In this document: positions 39,766-49,051 of the stretch, one piece after another | Position numbering within the stretch: position 1 is the first letter of the stretch | Layout: each line of letters begins with the position of its first letter | Assembly (NCBI GenBank): GCA_025991245.1 | Contig: BQMJ01000001.1 | Span: forward strand, 248,001-312,000 | Reading direction: 5' to 3' | Source: Galdieria partita | Taxonomy: Eukaryota; Rhodophyta; Bangiophyceae; Galdieriales; Galdieriaceae | DNA: 64,000 nt | The notes under the pieces: generated by a model | Databases searched by the model: none | What the model was told of the DNA's origin: nothing | What the model saw: the letters and a program-made list of their open reading frames with translations, nothing else | Made by a program: the position numbers and the translations under genes

Positions 39766-42063
39766 CTATACGACAACTGCACTAGTATCTATCACCTCAT
39801 CATACTCATAGGGCATCATCTGAACTTCGTTTTCCGCTATCAACACTTGCAGTTCTTCAGCTGTGACAGTCTCCTTTTCCATAAGAAGACTAGCCAACTG
39901 ATCCAAAACCTTTCTGTTAGCTAACAGCAAATTTTTAGCTCTACTATATGCTTTGTTCACCAACTTGGAGACTTCGGAATCAATTATTGTCTTTGTCTCT
40001 CCACTTATTTGTGGACCACTTCCACTGAGTGCCATGTCACGTCCCATAAATGGATTACCAGCAGGTCTATCCACATAAATCTGACCGACTTCTGGTGACA
40101 TTCCAAACCTTGTGACCATCATTCTTGCAATGTTGGCAACTTGTTGGAGATCGTTCGCAGCTCCTGTGGTCACTTCTTCTTCACCAAATACAATTTCTTC
40201 GGCAACTCTTCCTCCCAAAGCTACTGCAAGTTGAGACTCCAAATAGTGTCTAGAATACAAACCAGTATCAACTTGAGCTTCATTGGGAGCAAAGAATGTC
40301 AGTCCACCTGCACCACCACGAGGAATAATAGTAATCTTTTGCACTTGATCATAATCAGGACATAGTGCACCAACAAGTGCATGACCTCCTTCATGATATG
40401 CAATTAGACGTTTTCTTTGTTCCGAAATGACAGGATCCTTTTTCTCAGGACCGATAGTAATCCTATCAATAGCGTCGTCAATTTCTTCATATCCTATTTG
40501 GGACTTGTCTCTTCTTGCAGCTAAAATTGCGGCTTCATTGAGAAGATTTTGTAACGAAGCTCCTGAAAAGCCAGGAGTTCTGCGAGCCACAACTTCGACG
40601 TCAACATCTGGCGCTAAAGGCTTTCCTCGCATATGGACTTTCAGAATATCCACTCTGCCTTTAAAGTCTGGCAAATCCACAATAATACGACGATCAAATC
40701 TTCCAGGACGTAATAATGCACGATCTAGTACATCCGAACGATTGGTTGCTGCAATAACAATGATGCCATTGTTTGCTTCAAAGCCATCCATTTCTGTAAG
40801 TAGCTGGTTGAGAGTCTGTTCTCTTTCATCATTTCCGCCAGCAATACCCGCTCCTCTTTGTCTACCTACTGCATCTATTTCATCAATAAAAATAATACAG
40901 GGAGCATTCTTTTTGGCTTGTGCGAACAAATCACGAACCCGACTTGCGCCAACACCAACAAACATCTCAACAAACTCCGAACCAGCAATAGACAAAAAAG
41001 GTACACCCGCTTCTCCAGCTACAGCTCTTGCAAGTAGTGTTTTGCCGGTTCCTGGTGGGCCTTCGAGAATAACTCCTCTAGGAATCTTCGCTCCTAGCTG
41101 CGTAAAACGATCCGAATCCTTTAAAAAAGAAACAACTTCTTCCAGTTCTACCTTTGCTCCATCGCAACCTGCAACATCATTGAAAGTCACTCCAGTTTGA
41201 GGAACCATGGAAACACGAGCTCCTGATCTTTGAAGTTCAAATGGACCCATTCCACCACCACTACCCTGAGAGAACCTTCTTGAAAGAAGAAATAAACCTC
41301 CAAATAACACAGCGGGAACTATAAGAGACTTGAGAAAGTCAAAGGGTCCTCCCTCCTGTCTTTGAGGAAGTACTCTGATATCAACGTTATGTTCTGTAAG
41401 AAGTTTCAACAAATTACTATCATTTGGAAGAGCATCTAGTTTATGACGATTACCATCCACATCGATAGCCAGTAACTGATTACCATCAGGAGAAAAAGTA
41501 ACCTTCTCCACTTGGTCTTGCTTAACTGCGTGTATCAATTCCGAATATCGCCACTTTTGTACTGCACCAGGAGCAAAGTGTCTGCGTACAGACGTTGAAG
41601 TTTCTTGTGGAAGTCCAGAACCAGCAGGTGCTTGCAAAATTTGCGAAGAACTTTCTGCCATTGCCGGAGGGACAAAACTTACACTGGTTCCAACAACAAA
41701 CATGAAGAATAAGGCAAGTAAATAGGTTTCCCAAGTTTGAGGCCTGGCAACATCAAAACGAACCACGACTTTGCTCCACTCGTGACGAAATAGGTCAATC
41801 AGTTTAGTATTTACTGTACTGGTGTCGAATTTCCCACGTTCCATGTTTTCCTTGATAGCATCTAGAAGAATTCTTTTCAACGAAACTACTTCTGGCTCCT
41901 TTCTTGAACAAGAACCTTGTAAAACGAAATGTACTTCGTTCCTCTTTCTAAAACAGCTCTTGTGTGGACAACCACCTTTGGGTACTAAGAAAAGGTTTTT
42001 CTTAAACGAAAACTTTGAACAAGCCGTAAAGTTCACAGAGAAACTAAAACAGAGAAACGACAT
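39766..42063 (-). CDS. ftsH: Thylakoid-type FtsH metalloprotease, nuclear copy
   Basis: FtsH is a membrane AAA protease that removes damaged photosystem II D1 protein. Single exon, 765 residues from the ATG at 42061-42063. The first 130 residues are basic and suit a plastid transit peptide. TM1 is [20 protein letters not shown], followed by PAMAES, which resembles a lumenal cleavage site; TM2 is [18 protein letters not shown]. Walker A is GPPGTGKT, Walker B is [11 protein letters not shown], the second region of homology is [20 protein letters not shown]. The zinc site reads HEGGH instead of the usual [25 protein letters not shown] and [20 protein letters not shown] place it near the FtsH1/5 type. 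Red algal plastids normally encode their own ftsH (ycf25), so a nuclear copy is of interest. Confidence 0.92.
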   Translation of the reverse strand: MSFLCFSFSVNFTACSKFSFKKNLFLVPKGGCPHKSCFRKRNEVHFVLQGSCSRKEPEVVSLKRILLDAIKENMERGKFDTSTVNTKLIDLFRHEWSKVVVRFDVARPQTWETYLLALFFMFVVGTSVSFVPPAMAESSSQILQAPAGSGLPQETSTSVRRHFAPGAVQKWRYSELIHAVKQDQVEKVTFSPDGNQLLAIDVDGNRHKLDALPNDSNLLKLLTEHNVDIRVLPQRQEGGPFDFLKSLIVPAVLFGGLFLLSRRFSQGSGGGMGPFELQRSGARVSMVPQTGVTFNDVAGCDGAKVELEEVVSFLKDSDRFTQLGAKIPRGVILEGPPGTGKTLLARAVAGEAGVPFLSIAGSEFVEMFVGVGASRVRDLFAQAKKNAPCIIFIDEIDAVGRQRGAGIAGGNDEREQTLNQLLTEMDGFEANNGIIVIAATNRSDVLDRALLRPGRFDRRIIVDLPDFKGRVDILKVHMRGKPLAPDVDVEVVARRTPGFSGASLQNLLNEAAILAARRDKSQIGYEEIDDAIDRITIGPEKKDPVISEQRKRLIAYHEGGHALVGALCPDYDQVQKITIIPRGGAGGLTFFAPNEAQVDTGLYSRHYLESQLAVALGGRVAEEIVFGEEEVTTGAANDLQQVANIARMMVTRFGMSPEVGQIYVDRPAGNPFMGRDMALSGSGPQISGETKTIIDSEVSKLVNKAYSRAKNLLLANRKVLDQLASLLMEKETVTAEELQVLIAENEVQMMPYEYDEVIDTSAVVV

Positions 42064-42104
42064 TTTGTCAATAAACCACCAATGAACAATCCACAATTCT
42101 AAAG

Positions 42105-42631
42105 ATGAATGGCAGAGCAAATGGACAAAGTTTAAGCGATGTCATATGGCGACATGAAAAGTTGATAAGTAAACCATTTTGGGTCTACAACAATTCAACC
42201 CTTGAATGTGATTTTGAAAGCAAGTTGATGTTGCCAAAATGTTGGTAATCTTCTATTTCATGTTCCAAGTTTTTATTGACAATAGCTCCAAGATAGTGAC
42301 AGGAGAGGTTGATCTCCGGCATCCTCTTCTACTCTGTGACTTTGTCAACCTACCTAAATCTAAAGTTAGCCAACTGTCAAGTATACTGGTGGATGTGGTC
42401 GGTATATTCCAAAACTCAGACGGTTGTGTTTTCTCAACGTTATCAACTTGTATTGCCTCTATACGAGTTGGACTCAAACGGCACTTCCTATTACTACAGA
42501 ATACTGTAGTGACACTAACTATCATCATAATACCGCGCATCCGTAGCCTACTCCAAAGAACAATGGAAGGGATCATCAACTCACCTAAGCAAACTATCAA
42601 CCGACGGCGATTTGCAGAACAACGAAATTGA
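42105..42631 (+). CDS. Orphan four-exon gene, 129 residues
   Basis: I do not recognise this protein. Four exons (42105-42244, 42286-42364, 42420-42505, 42547-42631) sum to 390 bases. All three introns have GT-AG ends, and two have CAACT- or CTAAC-like branch sites. The product starts [20 protein letters not shown], continues [20 protein letters not shown] and [17 protein letters not shown], and ends in a basic stretch. The start is 41 bases from the opposing FtsH start. Support comes from frame closure over three splices; an unspliced 130-codon frame over the same DNA is the main alternative. Confidence 0.4.
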
Positions 42632-42864
42632 AATTTATCAAAAGTTTTTGTTCAATTCATGTTGCAGGCGAAGCACTTTCTTAGCATTGTTTGATACACA
42701 TTATTGTGAATATTTCAAAATATTGTTATATGAGCGAAACTTGCTATTATATTCTCCTTTTTAACATTCGTTTCAACGCATAGGACTTTATTCACCTGGT
42801 TCTCAGAAACAACTCCACTACTGTGTACTATTCTGTAACTACGTTAGTGCATATAATAATAGTT

Positions 42865-43647
42865 TTAGACTCCATAACTTTCTGCATAAGGAGTGGAAAA
42901 AGGATAATCACCAGCAGCAGCTGGAATGGTGAAGCTTGGTAATAAGTAAGGAAGGTCAGGGTAACTTCCAAAACCGTTGATCTGGGAATAGGATCCCTTG
43001 CCTTTGGAGCTTCCGGTAGCTGTACCCTGATAAGATATTTGAGTTGAAGTTGCTACGGCTTCTGTAATTACTTGAGAGCCACCGTTACTTGAAGAATGAC
43101 CAGTAACAGATGCGATATAGCCCTTTCCATTTGAGGCAGTATTGAATTCAGCAGCTCCAGTTCCTTTTGTGGTGACATCACCAGTAGTTCCTCCGAGAAA
43201 GTTGGAATCGTCGCTGACTGATGTATCCGCAGAATTTCCATTTCCTTGAGAAACTCCTTGAACTGCATCGGTATATTTCCCAAAAGATCCAGCCTGACCA
43301 TCTGCAGTGCCTTTTCCATTGGTTGAACTTTTTGAACTTGTAGACTCATCACTCGATGATCCTGAGGAAGAAGCCGATGCAGCTCCGTTCTTTGTGGAGT
43401 CAGAAATAGTTGCTGAAAATAAAGAATTTGTATTAGGATCACTTGCGTCAAAACTTCCAGAAGATGCGCTTCCACCGGATTTTGAAGAAGCCGAGGTTGA
43501 TCCTTGTAAACTGGCACCTATTTCGGCGGAATATGAACCAGAGGCCGAGGCATCTCCCGACGTAGAACTTTCAGAAAAGCCAATTGGAGAAGAGGTGACT
43601 ATGACAACTATGCAAAGCAAAACTAAAGAGAGCACTAAAACTTTCAT
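42865..43647 (-). CDS. Secreted Ser/Gly/Ala-rich low-complexity protein
   Basis: Single exon, 260 residues. A clean signal peptide spans about residues 1-19 (MKVLVLSLVLLCIVVIVTSS). Almost all the rest is Ser, Gly, Ala, Thr and Asn, with blocks such as GAASASSSGSSSDESTSSKS and few charged or hydrophobic residues. The C-terminal 40 residues are different, with aromatic and proline content (YPDLPYLLPSFTIPAAAGDY). There are no cysteines after the signal peptide region. It resembles cell-wall or matrix proteins that carry O-linked sugars, but no family was recognised. A TATAAAAG element lies about 47 bases before the ATG, which suggests strong or regulated expression. Confidence 0.75.
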   Translation of the reverse strand: MKVLVLSLVLLCIVVIVTSSPIGFSESSTSGDASASGSYSAEIGASLQGSTSASSKSGGSASSGSFDASDPNTNSLFSATISDSTKNGAASASSSGSSSDESTSSKSSTNGKGTADGQAGSFGKYTDAVQGVSQGNGNSADTSVSDDSNFLGGTTGDVTTKGTGAAEFNTASNGKGYIASVTGHSSSNGGSQVITEAVATSTQISYQGTATGSSKGKGSYSQINGFGSYPDLPYLLPSFTIPAAAGDYPFSTPYAESYGV

Positions 43648-43693
43648 GTTGTAAATGATTCTTGATTCAAACTGTCACTATGTACAGATGCAG

Positions 43694-43701
43694 CTTTTAT
43701 A
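43694..43701 (-). promoter_or_regulatory. TATA box of the Ser/Gly-rich secreted protein gene
   Basis: On the minus strand the sequence is TATAAAAG, an exact TATA-box consensus, placed about 47 bases before the ATG at 43647. That spacing leaves a short leader of roughly 15-20 bases if initiation is about 30 bases downstream. Confidence 0.5.
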
Positions 43702-43918
43702 GTTTGCCTCAAGTTGTCGTTCCACGTGTAGATTGTATCTTTCGGCGACAAATGGCATCTTGATTCTTAACGCGACGAAAAGACTGTGCTGGATACATTC
43801 CACGTGTATCAAGTGTCTCTTGAGCCACGAATAGACAATGCAAAGTTGCTGGATTCAGTTCCATTTGTAAGGATATTAACCATTCTCATGACACTAAGCT
43901 GTTGGAGAATCTCGGAGG

Positions 43919-44118
43919 ATGGATGAGATTGTGTGGTGGAGAATCCATCAGAGAGAAGCCAACGAGTATCAACCAAATCGGCGATTTTATGGAATGATTG
44001 TTATGATGGATAGTAAGTCTCATTGAAATATTCTTATAAGCTCTACAAAGTATTTTGAAGATCAGCCAACCAAAGATTTCTATTTATATATATTCTTTAT
44101 TTATTTAATATACTGATT
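43919..44118 (+). CDS. Doubtful small two-exon frame
   Basis: A frame starting at 43919 reads MDEIVWWRIHQREANEYQPN, then RRFYGMIVMMD before a GTAAGT donor near 44011. A possible acceptor (TTTTGAAG) would join to a short AT-rich hydrophobic exon ending in TGA at 44116-44118. The first part has a coding look (Trp, Arg, Tyr rich) but the second does not. A further 5' exon with GTAAGG at 43867 is possible. I list it because the surrounding 500 bases otherwise lack a gene. Confidence 0.2.
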
Positions 44119-44146
44119 CTAAAGCTTTCCCTACTCAAGTGTTCAC

Positions 44147-44546
44147 CTATGTTTTAACCGAAAACCGGACCACAGGATCTCTCCTATTGAGTTGAAGATT
44201 GGGCATGACTTGTTCTGATGACTTTACTTTTCTTTGATGAGCCAATTTCTTTGCAAATTTTCTCTTCAATCTCCTTCTTTCTCGTCGAAGTTCTCCTTTC
44301 TGTTGGCGACTATGGAATAACAATGAGTGTTGTTTCTCCTTCTCATCTTTCATTTGTTGCATACTTTCGACTTTGGAACCAATCTCTTCCGCAACTCTTA
44401 ACAACATTTCCTACACAAAGACATTTATTCCCAATACACCAAACTCATAGGATGTTCTCAACTACCTTTGTTGACTTCGAGTGCTGTTTTGATACTTTCT
44501 GACGACAATCATCATCAGGTTGAAGTTTTTTCGAGAAAGCAAACAT
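44147..44546 (-). CDS. Small basic helical protein, unknown family
   Basis: Two exons (44546-44466, 44410-44147; 55 nt intron GTAGTT...GTGTAG) give 114 residues. The sequence begins MFAFSKKLQPDDDCRQKVSK, then forms a long helix and becomes strongly basic (GELRRERRRLKRKFAKKLAH). This is the composition of nucleolar or RNA-binding proteins such as small-subunit processome helpers, but no family match is claimed. The ATG is only 43 bases after the stop of the upstream gene on the same strand. The frame is supported by the splice, since the unspliced frame gives only an 86-residue product without the N-terminal block. Confidence 0.5.
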
Positions 44547-44589
44547 TCGACTATTCTTCCTAGATCTTTATCCATATAGTATGATTATT

Positions 44590-45192
44590 CTACAGCAAAC
44601 AAAACTGCTTTGTAAAATACCTGTTTACAACTTGTTTCAACTCCCAAAGTGACAAGTCTCCTCTTAGATATTTGAAAAAACTAGAACGAATTGAAAGCAA
44701 TATTCTCTTTCGTTTCCGTACACTTGGAATATCTCTCTTCAATATTTGACAAAATTTTACGTATATTCCGCGAAACAACGGTATTCTTTCCATAATAAAA
44801 GGCGTTTGCTCTCCTTTTTGTATCGCCAGGGATTCTTCTTCTCTCAGTTTCCTGGCAAGCTTCTCTTCAGTAAGTTCCTTAGTTGTCTTACACTGTGACA
44901 AGCTTTCCTCAGACAACAACAGTTTCTCGTTGTCAGAAAAAGGTATGTTTATCAAGATACAATCGTTGTCTGTGGAAACTGCATTGGTTCGACAGGGATC
45001 TACTTTACAGTCTTCTGGAAACTTGAGAAAAAGTTGATACTTTCTAGAGAAGCGAAATGTGTCGAGAGAAATGTGTGTGGGTTCTACTTGCAAGTTGACA
45101 AGATTGAAAGGAACTTTTGGGAGACAAACGCGAAGTGTCACAAGTTGCTCTTTGTAAGAAACAAACAATTTGTGCGATGGCGTTCTAATCAT
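44590..45192 (-). CDS. CS/PIH1-like domain protein
   Basis: A 200-residue single-exon product from the ATG at 45190-45192. The first half has a beta-sandwich pattern like the C-terminal CS-like domain of PIH1/kintoun co-chaperones: KLFVSYKEQLVTLRVCLPKV, NLQVEPTHISLDT, KYQLFLKFPEDCKVDP and CILINIPFSDNEKL. The second half is helical and basic, including KRKRILLSIRSSFFKYLRGD. PIH1 proteins work with R2TP and HSP90 in assembling snoRNPs, polymerases and, in flagellates, dynein arms; this lineage has no flagella, so a role in RNP assembly would be expected. Domain assignment is from pattern only. Confidence 0.42.
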   Translation of the reverse strand: MIRTPSHKLFVSYKEQLVTLRVCLPKVPFNLVNLQVEPTHISLDTFRFSRKYQLFLKFPEDCKVDPCRTNAVSTDNDCILINIPFSDNEKLLLSEESLSQCKTTKELTEEKLARKLREEESLAIQKGEQTPFIMERIPLFRGIYVKFCQILKRDIPSVRKRKRILLSIRSSFFKYLRGDLSLWELKQVVNRYFTKQFCLL

Positions 45193-45260
45193 ATAAAGTA
45201 GAGATATCAATTCTTCGAGATTGTGTTACATCATATCTTCAGTTTATATTTGACCCAAAA

Positions 45261-46427
45261 CTAGTCAGTTTCTTCAATAATTCTTCTTCTAGAACAATAT
45301 CTTGAGCAACTTGGACAGTCTGGTGAACAACCATTTCTTAAATGCAAGTTCTTCGAGTCGTTCCAAGTCATTTCTATAGTATCATTCTTTGGAGTTTTTG
45401 ACAAATCTAAAGTACGGATGTATTCACTTATTTGTATCTCATAAAGAGGTTTGGAGTCTTGTTGCACTTTTGTCAGAGTTTCCATTGGGCAGTCGATTCC
45501 ATTTTCATCTTCAAACGTAGAACTTGTGTCACTGTCGAGATCATCAGAATCTGTAGAAGAAACATCAAAGATATCTTTTTCACTACTTGAAAAGCTATAC
45601 AATGTATCCGATATATTTGTATAGTTATCATTCTGCTTCTTCATTATAGAAGTAACTTGATTTTGCGAAGATAATTTTGGTTTCCTTTTCGACTCATTCA
45701 AAGAACCCAATTCTTCAAAAGTTAAAATATTCGTTTGGACATTCAAAGGTAAATGACATGTTTTGAATAGCAATTCTGAACAATCAGCAATAGCTTCTTC
45801 TAGAAATGTTACTATCAAGGTATGATTGGACCACTGAGGAGAACAAACCAAATCAACAAGTGTTTTGACCTTGCCTGAAATTCCTGAAGGAGCTTTGCCT
45901 AATCTTTTGGAATCCTTTTTGTTCCTTTCATTGTCATGTTTGGAGTAAGGAGCTGTACTATTCACTGGTTTAAGGGCTCTTGTCTTTGTTGGATGTTGCC
46001 AAGCCCATTCAAACTGTAGAGCTTCAGTTTTAGTCTCAAATCCATGGACAATGAGAACCATTTGCCAAGGACGAAAACACTTTGTTCTCAAAGCACCTCC
46101 AGCCTTCAAATCACCATTGTGTTGACGCAAACGTCTTTTAGGATTCATAGTAAATCCGATATAAGTGCGATTTTTTCCATACGGATGCTCAGAAAGTGAT
46201 CTTAATAAATAGCAGCTATAGAAACCAGCGTCGTGTGTTTCTTCAAGAGAATCCAATTCTTCTCCCAAGGAAGCAGAACACTGTAAAGTAGTGTTGAATT
46301 TATTCTCCAAGCGTACTCGAAGTTCAGGAAACGGAAAGGAGTCTTCTTCTTCTGAAACAGTTTCAGGTGAAGAAGATAATAAAGTATTGTCTGAGAGTTT
46401 TTCTATTCTGTTGCAAGTCAAAGACAT
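45261..46427 (-). CDS. SLX1: SLX1-like GIY-YIG structure-specific endonuclease
   Basis: SLX1 with SLX4 cleaves branched DNA such as Holliday junctions. Single exon, 388 residues from the ATG at 46425-46427. The GIY-YIG domain lies at about 68-150: GFYSCYLLRSLSEHPYGKNR, TYIGFTMNPKRRLRQHNGDL, GALRTKCFRPWQMVLIVHGF, then ALQFEWAWQHP with the catalytic Glu. The N-terminal leader of about 65 residues is unusual. The linker is long, acidic and Ser-rich. Canonical SLX1 ends in a C4HC3 RING; here only a compact cysteine cluster, CSPDCPSCSRYC, is left at the very end. Either the RING is degenerate or a different zinc knuckle has taken its place. Confidence 0.78.
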   Translation of the reverse strand: MSLTCNRIEKLSDNTLLSSSPETVSEEEDSFPFPELRVRLENKFNTTLQCSASLGEELDSLEETHDAGFYSCYLLRSLSEHPYGKNRTYIGFTMNPKRRLRQHNGDLKAGGALRTKCFRPWQMVLIVHGFETKTEALQFEWAWQHPTKTRALKPVNSTAPYSKHDNERNKKDSKRLGKAPSGISGKVKTLVDLVCSPQWSNHTLIVTFLEEAIADCSELLFKTCHLPLNVQTNILTFEELGSLNESKRKPKLSSQNQVTSIMKKQNDNYTNISDTLYSFSSSEKDIFDVSSTDSDDLDSDTSSTFEDENGIDCPMETLTKVQQDSKPLYEIQISEYIRTLDLSKTPKNDTIEMTWNDSKNLHLRNGCSPDCPSCSRYCSRRRIIEETD

Positions 46428-46829
46428 CACTAAGACATGGAAAGGCACATTCTCCTATTTCTAATCTCAAAACGGTCAAACTGTCTCTATCAAAGATCCA
46501 AATGTGAGCTGTTTTTATGTGACTTTGCCTAATGTTTTCCTAAAATAACTTTGTTTTGTGAGACTATGAATAAAAGTTGAATAGTTTCATGTTCCTATCC
46601 AGTATTTGTGAATACAGTGAGAACAAAAGACTCCATTTTTCAACAAAATATACTGAAAAAGAATAACAGACGCTCACTTTTCAAACTTGCTATATTGAAT
46701 TTTATTCAAAAGGTTCCGTCTCTTCTTAGGACGTTTGATGGATGTCAGTAACCAATAGAGGCAGATAGACCAAGACAATATGAAAAAATTCCAAATTTCA
46801 TAAAAGTGAGATTGATTGATTCATATTCT
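46428..46829. other. Divergent spacer between SLX1 and citramalate synthase
   Basis: About 400 AT-rich bases upstream of both genes. The synthase frame is open back to a GTG at 46806, but the first ATG is at 46830. No TATA box was identified with confidence. Confidence 0.35.
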
Positions 46830-48830
46830 ATGGAGGAAGCAACTCTATATCATCCCACTTGCTCGTTGAATCTTTTCGGAGATATGGCCTACCTATGTTG
46901 GCCAAAACTTGGAAATAGTACAACTGTTCTCAATTGCAAGTGTTGGAAAAGTAACTCTTGTAAGCCTTTTGGTTTTCAGGTTGTTACAAAGTTTCCGACC
47001 ACACTCTGGATCAAAAGGTACCAGAAACGAATATGGCTCTGTACAATGGATCATCAACAGCCCAACCCTCCTCCTTTAGCATTAGATAGGATAGATATAT
47101 ATGATACAACCCTTAGAGATGGATCACAGGGAGAAAATATTTCTTTTACAGTAATTGACAAACTCCGAATAGCAAAGACCATGGATGAGTTTGGAGTTCA
47201 GTACATAGAAGGTGGTTGGCCTGGAAGTAATCCCAAGGACGTAGAGTTTTTCAAGAGAGCCAAAAAAGAGCTGCATTTGGGTCATGCCAAGTTAGTAGCT
47301 TTCGGAAGTACACGAAGAAAGGGTATAGATTGTCAAGATGACGCTAATCTTAGGCTACTGACGGAAGCAGAAACTCCTACAGTGACCATCGTAGCCAAAT
47401 CTTGTGAGAAACAAGTAGTGAAAGTTTTAAATGTTTCTTTAGAAGAAAATTTGGCCATGATTGAAGAGTCAGTTCGTTATTTGAAGGAGCACAATAAGGA
47501 AGTCATGGTAGATGCAGAACACTTCTTTGATGGATACAAACAGAACGCAGCTTATGCTTTGGCTTGTTTGGATGCAGCAATTCGTGGTGGAGCTGATGTG
47601 TTGGTGTTATGTGATACGAATGGAGGCTGTTTGCCTTGGGAAATTTATGAAACAACCCGATCGGTTGTTAGTCATTTTGGTAGTCATCAAAGGATTGGCA
47701 TACATTGTCATAATGATATGGAATTGGCTGTATCCAATAGTTTATCGGCAGTTTATGCTGGAGCTTCACTTGTACAAGGAACGATGAATGGTTACGGAGA
47801 AAGGACTGGAAATGCCAATCTAGTTAGTATTATTCCGACTCTTCAACTGAAAATGAATTATAATGTAGTTGGTTCGAAGTTGTCATCTTTGACAGAGTTA
47901 TCAAGATGGATGGATGAAGTAACCAATCTTCCTCATCAACCCTCTCGACCTTATGTTGGAGATTGTGCTTTTGCCCATAAAGGTGGATTGCATGTAGCTG
48001 CGATATTAAAGGATGAACAATCCTATCAACATATTGATCCGGCATTGGTAGGAAATCGAAGAAGGATGTTGATTTCAGAGCTTTCAGGAAGAGGAAATAT
48101 TGTTGACAAGATGAAGCAGATGCGACTTGTAACAGATTCTCAGTTGCAAGATCCTGAATGGAAACGACGTATTCAAGGAATCTTAGAACAAGTCAAATCT
48201 CTGGAGAATAAGGGATATACTTTTGAAGGTGCAGAAGCTTCCATAGAATTGATGATACGACGAACTTTGAACAACTATCGTTCTCCCTTCGAACTATTGG
48301 ATTTTACAGTATTGACTGGAAATAAGCGAGTTTATTATGGAGAGTCGTTGAGTGGAGACAATATTGTTACTGATGGAGTAATTTCGCCCGAGACTTTTCG
48401 GAATGAATCGATTACACAAGCTATTGTCAAACTTGGTATTTTGGAGACTTCAAATGGTGCTTGTCCTATAGAAAGGACGAGATGTTTTGAAGCAGCTGAA
48501 GGAAATGGTCCTTTAAATGCTGTGAATCTTGCATTGAAAAAAGCTCTTGTTCGTGTTCATGCTCCTCTAGAACATGTCAATCTTCAAGATTACAAGGTGC
48601 GTATTTTAGATAATGAATCTGCAACAGCTGCTATTACGCGTGTTATGGTGGAGTTTTACGATGCAGAAACAAAACGTGTCTGGAGCACAGTTTGTGCACA
48701 TTCCAATATTATTGTTGCAAGTGTTCAAGCACTGATGGATGGATTCGAATATGCGTTGCTTCAGAGACTACCTGCTTGTTTTATCCATTCTGAAGATGAG
48801 TCCTCTACTAAAAGCCCCGTTCTCTTGTAG
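46830..48830 (+). CDS. cimA: CimA-type (R)-citramalate synthase, probably plastid
   Basis: The enzyme condenses acetyl-CoA with pyruvate to citramalate, a threonine-independent way into isoleucine synthesis. Single exon, 666 residues. The first 85 residues have a Ser/Lys/Cys-rich leader consistent with plastid import. The HMGL-like barrel starts at IDIYDTTLRDGSQGENISFT, then YIEGGWPGSNPKDVEFF, VDAEHFFDGYKQN, VLVLCDTNGGCLP, IGIHCHNDMELAVSNSLSAV and NGYGERTGNANLVSI, with the metal ligands Asp and HCHND. The YIEGGWPGSNPKD stretch is typical of the CimA (TIGR00977) group and not of isopropylmalate synthase. The C-terminal regulatory LeuA domain begins near VHAPLEHVNLQDYKVRILDN. A 2-isopropylmalate or homocitrate synthase activity is less likely. 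Confidence 0.86.
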   Translation: MEEATLYHPTCSLNLFGDMAYLCWPKLGNSTTVLNCKCWKSNSCKPFGFQVVTKFPTTLWIKRYQKRIWLCTMDHQQPNPPPLALDRIDIYDTTLRDGSQGENISFTVIDKLRIAKTMDEFGVQYIEGGWPGSNPKDVEFFKRAKKELHLGHAKLVAFGSTRRKGIDCQDDANLRLLTEAETPTVTIVAKSCEKQVVKVLNVSLEENLAMIEESVRYLKEHNKEVMVDAEHFFDGYKQNAAYALACLDAAIRGGADVLVLCDTNGGCLPWEIYETTRSVVSHFGSHQRIGIHCHNDMELAVSNSLSAVYAGASLVQGTMNGYGERTGNANLVSIIPTLQLKMNYNVVGSKLSSLTELSRWMDEVTNLPHQPSRPYVGDCAFAHKGGLHVAAILKDEQSYQHIDPALVGNRRRMLISELSGRGNIVDKMKQMRLVTDSQLQDPEWKRRIQGILEQVKSLENKGYTFEGAEASIELMIRRTLNNYRSPFELLDFTVLTGNKRVYYGESLSGDNIVTDGVISPETFRNESITQAIVKLGILETSNGACPIERTRCFEAAEGNGPLNAVNLALKKALVRVHAPLEHVNLQDYKVRILDNESATAAITRVMVEFYDAETKRVWSTVCAHSNIIVASVQALMDGFEYALLQRLPACFIHSEDESSTKSPVLL

Positions 48831-49051
48831 ATTGAGCGGAATTTCCAACCAACAGGCTTTATATATATATATACAAGTAATAGCATCGTAACAAATCCTA
48901 TCAGTGGTTACTTGAATCACATTGGACAAAGTTTTCTCAATATACTCGTAATGTCCTTATGGCATAAGAATTACGGGAATATCAAAAGATAACATTTTGG
49001 GACTACTTTACATCTATAAACAAATTTGGAATTACATAGTTTGTTACTAAA

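Noticed and set aside
40427-41200. A 257-codon plus-strand open frame inside FtsH
   Set aside because: It is the exact antisense of the conserved AAA and protease region; low-complexity Ser/Thr/Pro content is what the reverse complement of FtsH gives.
44147-45192. A single gene joining the CS/PIH1-like and small basic proteins
   Set aside because: No GT-AG intron gives a matching phase between the two frames; the small basic frame has its own ATG.
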